Source: Marinobacter sp050379415 (GTDB taxonomy: Bacteria > Pseudomonadota > Gammaproteobacteria > Pseudomonadales > Oleiphilaceae). From it: a DNA stretch of 64,000 bases. Shown piece by piece: positions 60,128 through 64,000 of the stretch (positions are counted from its first letter, which is position 1; every line of letters begins with the position of its first letter). Below the pieces are notes generated by a model. It was not told the DNA's origin, ran no database searches, and saw only the letters and a program-made list of their open reading frames with translations. The DNA lies in the NCBI RefSeq assembly GCF_050379415.1, contig NZ_JBNRLS010000001.1:930001-994000 (forward strand), in the 5' to 3' direction. A program made the position numbers and the translations under genes.

Positions 60128-60236
60128 TTAAACAATTGTCATCCCCTCCCGGTGATTGCGGTATTTTCACAGCCTGAAAACACGCTACCATGACAACAAC
60201 AGCTTCCACCCAAGACTATCCGGTTCGAGGTATCGA

Positions 60237-61481
60237 GTGCGCTTCACTCTCTCAAGGACATCCCGCGGGCCCCTGGCCCTGATCATTGCCAGCCTCCTGG
60301 GGTCCGCCACTGGCACCGCTTTCGCCCAGGAGCAGGCTGAGCCAATCAACCAGCAGGCCTTTATCGAGTGCAAGGCCCGGCTCGAGCAACAAGCCATCGA
60401 GGCTGGCGTCAGCCAGGCCACCGCCCGCCAGGTAATGGCGCAGGTGGAACACCTGGACCGGGTGATCGAACTGGATCGCCGGCAGCCGGAATTCACCACC
60501 ACCTTCGCCGACTACCTGAACCGTCGGGTCAATGAGGCCCGGGTCAGTAAGGGCCGGGAGATGCTCGCCGAGCACCGGGACTTGCTGCAGCGGGTGACGG
60601 ATGAAACCGGGGTTCCGGCGCCTTATCTGGTGGCGTTCTGGGGCCTGGAGACCAACTTCGGCAGCTATTTCGGCAAGATGTCCGTGCCCAACGCCCTGAC
60701 CACGCTGGCCTGCGATGCCCGCCGGAGCACCTTCTTCACCCAGCAGCTGATCGCCGCCCTGCGCATCATCGATGAGGGCGCGATACCCGCCGACCAGATG
60801 GAGGGATCCTGGGCCGGAGCCATGGGACACGTTCAGTTCATGCCGACGGTGTTTCTCCAGCATGCGGTGGACGCCGATGGCGATGGTCGCCGGGATCTCT
60901 GGAACAGCCTGCCCGATGCCATGATGTCTGCCGGAAAATTCCTGCAGTCCATGGGCTGGGACGGGGACTACCGCTGGGGGCGCGAGGTATTGCTGCCCGA
61001 CGGCTTCGATTACAGCCTGGCCGATGGCCGGCGCCTGGCATTGAGCGAATGGCGGGAGATGGACATCACCGATGCCTTTGGCAATGCCCTGTCCCGCGCA
61101 GACATCAAGGCCAAACTCGTGGTGCCTGCCGGGCACCAGGGACCGGCATTTCTGGTCTACGACAACTTCCGGGTGATCATGGGCTGGAACCGCTCCGAGT
61201 TCTACGCCATCGCGGTCGGCCACCTGGCGGACCGGGTGGCGGGTGCCGGCAAGCTGCAGAACCCGCCACCGGAGGATGCACCGGCCCTTTCCCGGGACAA
61301 CATCATGGAACTGCAGGAGGCCCTGACTGATCGCGGCTACGACACCGGCAAACCGGACGGCATCCTCGGTCCGGCCACAAGATCGGCCATTCGCAAGTTC
61401 CAGGCCGCCTCCGGCATGGTTGCCGACGGCTATCCAGGACAAGCCGTTCTGGCCAGACTGAACGTATCTATCGCTAACTGA
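60237..61481 (+). CDS. Lytic murein transglycosylase, MltB-like, with peptidoglycan-binding domain
   Basis: A 414-aa exported cell-wall enzyme that cleaves glycan strands with 1,6-anhydro product formation. A signal peptide (ending near GTAFAQEQ) precedes the SLT_2 domain, whose catalytic Glu is in FWGLETNFGSYFGKM and whose AGAMGHVQFMPTVF is family-specific. A PG_binding_1 domain (MELQEALTDRGYDTGKPDG to GYPGQ) ends the protein, as in MltB-like enzymes of pseudomonads. The GTG at 60237 with GAGG 7 bases upstream is preferred; the frame is open to 60156. Confidence 0.9.
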   Translation: MRFTLSRTSRGPLALIIASLLGSATGTAFAQEQAEPINQQAFIECKARLEQQAIEAGVSQATARQVMAQVEHLDRVIELDRRQPEFTTTFADYLNRRVNEARVSKGREMLAEHRDLLQRVTDETGVPAPYLVAFWGLETNFGSYFGKMSVPNALTTLACDARRSTFFTQQLIAALRIIDEGAIPADQMEGSWAGAMGHVQFMPTVFLQHAVDADGDGRRDLWNSLPDAMMSAGKFLQSMGWDGDYRWGREVLLPDGFDYSLADGRRLALSEWREMDITDAFGNALSRADIKAKLVVPAGHQGPAFLVYDNFRVIMGWNRSEFYAIAVGHLADRVAGAGKLQNPPPEDAPALSRDNIMELQEALTDRGYDTGKPDGILGPATRSAIRKFQAASGMVADGYPGQAVLARLNVSIAN

Positions 61482-61514
61482 TTCGATACGTAAGACAGAG
61501 GTCGATAAAGCGTC

Positions 61515-62543
61515 ATGGATTCCATAACCCAGGTTGCCCTCGGAGCGTCCATCGCCGGTGCGGTCGCTGGCAAGACCCTGGGCCGGACGGCACTCCTGAT
61601 CGGCGGTGCGCTCGGCACACTGCCCGATCTGGACGTGGTCATCGACTATGGCTCCGCCGTGGCCAATTTTACCCAGCATCGTGGTTTCAGCCACTCGCTC
61701 TTCGTGCTGGCCCCGCTGGCACTGCTGCTGGCCTGGCTGCTGTGGCGCTGGAAACCCATGCTGGACTTCAAACGATGGCTACTGCTGACCGGTCTGGTTC
61801 TGCTGACCCACCCGATACTGGATGCCTTTACCACCTATGGTACCCAGTTATTCTGGCCGTTTGGCCGACCGGTTGCCATCAACAGCATTTTCATCATCGA
61901 CCCGGCCTACACCCTGCCACTGCTGGCCGGATGTCTACTTTTCCTGGTCCGACCGCCGGGCACGCGTGCCATTGCCGTTGGCCTGACTCTCTCCACCCTT
62001 TATCTTGGCTGGACCCTGGCCGCACAGCAGATCATCACCAACCGGGTCACGCCCGCGCTGGCACAGGCCGGAATGGACAACGCCCGGCTCATGGTCCAGC
62101 CGATGCCGTTCAACACGGTGTTGTGGCGGGCCACCGCCATGAACGACGAGCAACGCGTAGAAATCGTTACCGGCTTCCTCGACGGTGATCAGCCGCTAAC
62201 CCTGGAAACCTTTCCCCGCGACCCGCAACTGGCGCAAGCCGTGGCCGATCTACCGGAAGTACGTCGCCTGGAATGGTTCACCGGAGGGTTCCTGGACTAC
62301 GGCACCGACGGCAACCGGGTTACCGCTACCGACATCCGCCTTGGCCTCCCCGGAGCGCACCCCTTCACCTTCGATATTGCGCGCAATAATGGTGGTCGGT
62401 TCCTGCCGGTCACCAGCAGCCGCCTGCCCAGGCCGGCCGTCAATGACCAGGCCATGGCACATCTTTGGGATCGGGTGACCGGCCGAAGCGACGTATTCTG
62501 CCTTGCCTCCCTGAGCACACCGGCGCCGGGACAAAGCTGCTGA
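61515..62543 (+). CDS. Membrane-bound metal-dependent hydrolase (YdjM-like, DUF457)
   Basis: A 342-aa membrane protein of the LexA-regulated YdjM type. The N-terminus MDSITQVALGASIAGAVAG, then the HRGFSHSLFVL and HPILDAFTTYGTQLFWPF motifs, supply the His and Asp ligands expected for a metal site. Four to five helices lie within residues about 60-180. The C-terminal part is soluble. The function is unproven in any organism I know. The stop overlaps the rsuA start (TGATG). Confidence 0.88.
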   Translation: MDSITQVALGASIAGAVAGKTLGRTALLIGGALGTLPDLDVVIDYGSAVANFTQHRGFSHSLFVLAPLALLLAWLLWRWKPMLDFKRWLLLTGLVLLTHPILDAFTTYGTQLFWPFGRPVAINSIFIIDPAYTLPLLAGCLLFLVRPPGTRAIAVGLTLSTLYLGWTLAAQQIITNRVTPALAQAGMDNARLMVQPMPFNTVLWRATAMNDEQRVEIVTGFLDGDQPLTLETFPRDPQLAQAVADLPEVRRLEWFTGGFLDYGTDGNRVTATDIRLGLPGAHPFTFDIARNNGGRFLPVTSSRLPRPAVNDQAMAHLWDRVTGRSDVFCLASLSTPAPGQSC

Positions 62544-63247
62544 TGCCTCTGCGCCTGGACCAGTTCATCGCCAATTGCACTGAACTGTCCCGCAAGGAAG
62601 CCAAGCGGGCGATTGGCACCGGCGCGGTTACCGTCAACGGCGCCGTCTGCAGAACCGCCAACCGGAAAATTCCCGAAGATGCCCGCGTCACTCTCGACGG
62701 CGAGCCCCTGATCCTGCCCGGCGAGCGCTACCTGATGATGAACAAGCCCGCAGGCGTGGTCAGTGCCACCACTGATAGCGAACATCCCACCGCTCTGGAC
62801 CTGCTGCCTCCAGGGCTGTCCCGGGACCTGCACATCGCCGGACGCCTGGATCTGGACACCACCGGCCTGTTGCTGCTGACCACCGACGGCCAGTGGTCCC
62901 ATCGTGTCACCTCGCCCCGGACCGATTGTCCGAAGACCTATCGGGTCACTCTCGGGGAACCACTGACGGACGTGGCGGAGCAGGCATTGGTGACAGGCGT
63001 GGTGTTACGTAATGAAGAGAGAGAAACCCGGCCGGCGAAGGTCAGACGGGTGAATGACACCGTGATTGAGCTGACCATTTCCGAGGGGCGCTACCACCAG
63101 GTCAAGCGCATGCTGGCCGCCGTGGGCAACCACGTGAAGGCGCTGCATCGCATCCGGGTCGGAGACATCGCCCTGGACCCGCAACTTGCCCCCGGTGAAT
63201 ATCGCGCTCTGACCGGGCAGGAGATCGCCAGCGTCAGTCAGGGCTGA
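62543..63247 (+). CDS. rsuA: 16S rRNA pseudouridine(516) synthase
   Basis: A 234-aa enzyme that isomerises U516 of 16S rRNA. An N-terminal S4 RNA-binding domain (LRLDQFIANCTELSRKEAKR) is followed by the RsuA catalytic motif AGRLDLDTTGLLLLTTDG, with the nucleophilic Asp in RLD, and a C-terminal basic segment GRYHQVKRMLAAVGNHV. The start at 62543 overlaps the previous stop by one base, so translation is coupled. RsuA rather than RluB/E is favoured by length. Confidence 0.9.
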   Translation: MPLRLDQFIANCTELSRKEAKRAIGTGAVTVNGAVCRTANRKIPEDARVTLDGEPLILPGERYLMMNKPAGVVSATTDSEHPTALDLLPPGLSRDLHIAGRLDLDTTGLLLLTTDGQWSHRVTSPRTDCPKTYRVTLGEPLTDVAEQALVTGVVLRNEERETRPAKVRRVNDTVIELTISEGRYHQVKRMLAAVGNHVKALHRIRVGDIALDPQLAPGEYRALTGQEIASVSQG

Positions 63248-63727
63248 TCAGATCCGCTCGAACCGTTTGGCCTCAAGGTTCTTGCGGACCGCCCCGGCTT
63301 CGAACACCTCGCCATTCATGGCAATGTAGACGCCCGGCGGCAGCAGCTGCACCGCCGACCAGGCAAAGCCCAGATTGAACACGGCATCGGTACGGCGCAT
63401 CCGGGCCGGCTGCATGGCTCCGAACAGCACGATGGTCCGGTCGGACAGGGACGACAGGCGTTCCGCCGTCTCGGCCATGCTATCCGTGCCATGGGTAATC
63501 AGGATCTTTTGCCCCTCACAACCGGCCACCGCATCAAACACCCTGGCCCGGTCGTCTTCAGTCATATCCAGGCTGTCTTTGCGCAACACCTCATGGATAC
63601 GATAGCCGTCGTGAATGTTGGATTCCGACAACAATTCGGGCAACAGGGAGTCGCCGATCTCGAACTGACTGCTGGCGTCGAAATACACCTTGTCGATGGT
63701 GCCGCCGGTGGTAAAGATCTCGATCAT
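63248..63727 (-). CDS. Single-domain asparaginase family protein
   Basis: A 159-aa protein with only the N-terminal domain of L-asparaginase. It keeps the two catalytic threonine motifs: IFTTGGTIDK near residue 7 and LITHGTDSMAETA near residue 77. Full asparaginases are about 330 aa with a second domain. The truncation looks genuine, since both ends are clean and homologous short forms are common in this group. The substrate may not be asparagine. It lies 17 bases after the pbpG stop and may share its transcript. Confidence 0.8.
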   Translation of the reverse strand: MIEIFTTGGTIDKVYFDASSQFEIGDSLLPELLSESNIHDGYRIHEVLRKDSLDMTEDDRARVFDAVAGCEGQKILITHGTDSMAETAERLSSLSDRTIVLFGAMQPARMRRTDAVFNLGFAWSAVQLLPPGVYIAMNGEVFEAGAVRKNLEAKRFERI

Positions 63728-63744
63728 GGTCGAAGCTGTCCCTG

Positions 63745-64000
63745 TCAGTTCACTGTGGAGGGGCCGTTGTCGGCAACCGCATAGGCCGCGTTCTTCTCCT
63801 GCTCATAGCGCCGGGCCGCCTTTGCGACGCTACCGGGCTCTCCGGTGTCCAGCCAGCGTTTGATGCGCCCGGAATCCCCGAGCGGCGACCGGGTCCCCAG
63901 AGAATCCAGCAGGACGGTTACAATCTTCTCGCCATTCATATCAGAAACCATCACCAGACAACGCCCCGCCTCGGACAGGTAACCGGTCTTGCTCAGCTCG
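63745..64000 (-). CDS. pbpG: C-terminal end of D-alanyl-D-alanine endopeptidase (partial)
   Basis: The frame runs off the window edge with the start upstream. The visible 85 residues begin with the KTG triad (LSKTGYLSEAGRCLVMV) of serine DD-peptidases and continue with NGEKIVTVLLDSLGTRSPLG. These fit PBP7/PbpG, a periplasmic DD-endopeptidase that cuts peptidoglycan cross-links. The ending KAARRYEQEKNAAYAV is less typical. Confidence 0.8.
   Translation of the reverse strand, partial: ELSKTGYLSEAGRCLVMVSDMNGEKIVTVLLDSLGTRSPLGDSGRIKRWLDTGEPGSVAKAARRYEQEKNAAYAVADNGPSTVN

Overview
The window looks like a contiguous chromosomal segment of a high-GC gammaproteobacterium close to Marinobacter and Pseudomonas. 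The evidence is gene order as well as gene content. The crp/osmC/speD block, the radC-coaBC-dut-algC-argB block, dsbA-cytochrome c4-engB, the TetR/aldehyde dehydrogenase/GMC oxidoreductase/coaD/ferredoxin block, ppk-hemB, rubredoxin reductase-rubredoxin and ubiC-ubiA-phoB-phoR are all arrangements I recall from pseudomonads. The CRP is very close to Pseudomonas Vfr, and panP (PLP aspartate decarboxylase) is typical of marine gammaproteobacteria. I see no rRNA, tRNA, CRISPR array, prophage or transposase.

Layout. 0-8.3 kb: tail of an ABC ATPase, a solute-binding lipoprotein, a three-part MliC/COG3650/META lipoprotein, a GST, a di-iron membrane hydroxylase, modABC and an alpha/beta hydrolase. 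7.7-11.9 kb: crp, osmC-like, speD with a structured leader, pirin and a PrkB-type kinase. 11.9-16.9 kb: a 1251-residue PilZ/DUF1631/GGDEF/EAL protein with degraded catalytic motifs, and an aminopeptidase lipoprotein. 16.8-26 kb: argA-argE-unknown-argB, then algC (fused to a membrane sensor-like module), dut and coaBC. 26-31 kb: radC, rpmB-rpmG, a phosphodiesterase-fold nuclease, dsbA, cytochrome c4 and engB. 31-36.7 kb: a TetR-controlled alcohol/aldehyde oxidation operon followed by coaD and a ferredoxin. 36.7-41.6 kb: DUF945, ppk1, hemB and a SutA-like small protein. 41.9-49 kb: TetR plus AidB-type acyl-CoA dehydrogenase, DUF503, panP and a Pit phosphate transporter. 49-55.6 kb: a diguanylate cyclase, a flavodoxin, a 7TMR-DISM/EAL protein, tesB, and rubredoxin reductase with rubredoxin. 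55.9-64 kb: hpt, ubiC, ubiA, phoBR behind a clear Pho box, a lytic transglycosylase, a YdjM-type hydrolase, rsuA, a one-domain asparaginase and the end of pbpG.

How it fits together. Several genes point to a marine heterotroph using hydrocarbons or fatty alcohols: rubredoxin and its reductase (electron delivery to alkane hydroxylases), the fatty hydroxylase, the GMC alcohol oxidase with its Tat-exported partner, aldehyde and acyl-CoA dehydrogenases, and TesB. Phosphate handling recurs (ppk1, pit, phoBR), as does cyclic-di-GMP signalling (three proteins).

The most unusual observation is a family of four intergenic elements at 33.2, 35.7, 44.3 and 46.8 kb. Each has a conserved loop of about 52-54 nt (expanded to 142 nt in one copy) that folds into two small hairpins. 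The loop is enclosed by long, nearly perfect inverted arms whose sequence is different at every locus. Conserved loop with private arms is the reverse of an ordinary MITE or REP element.
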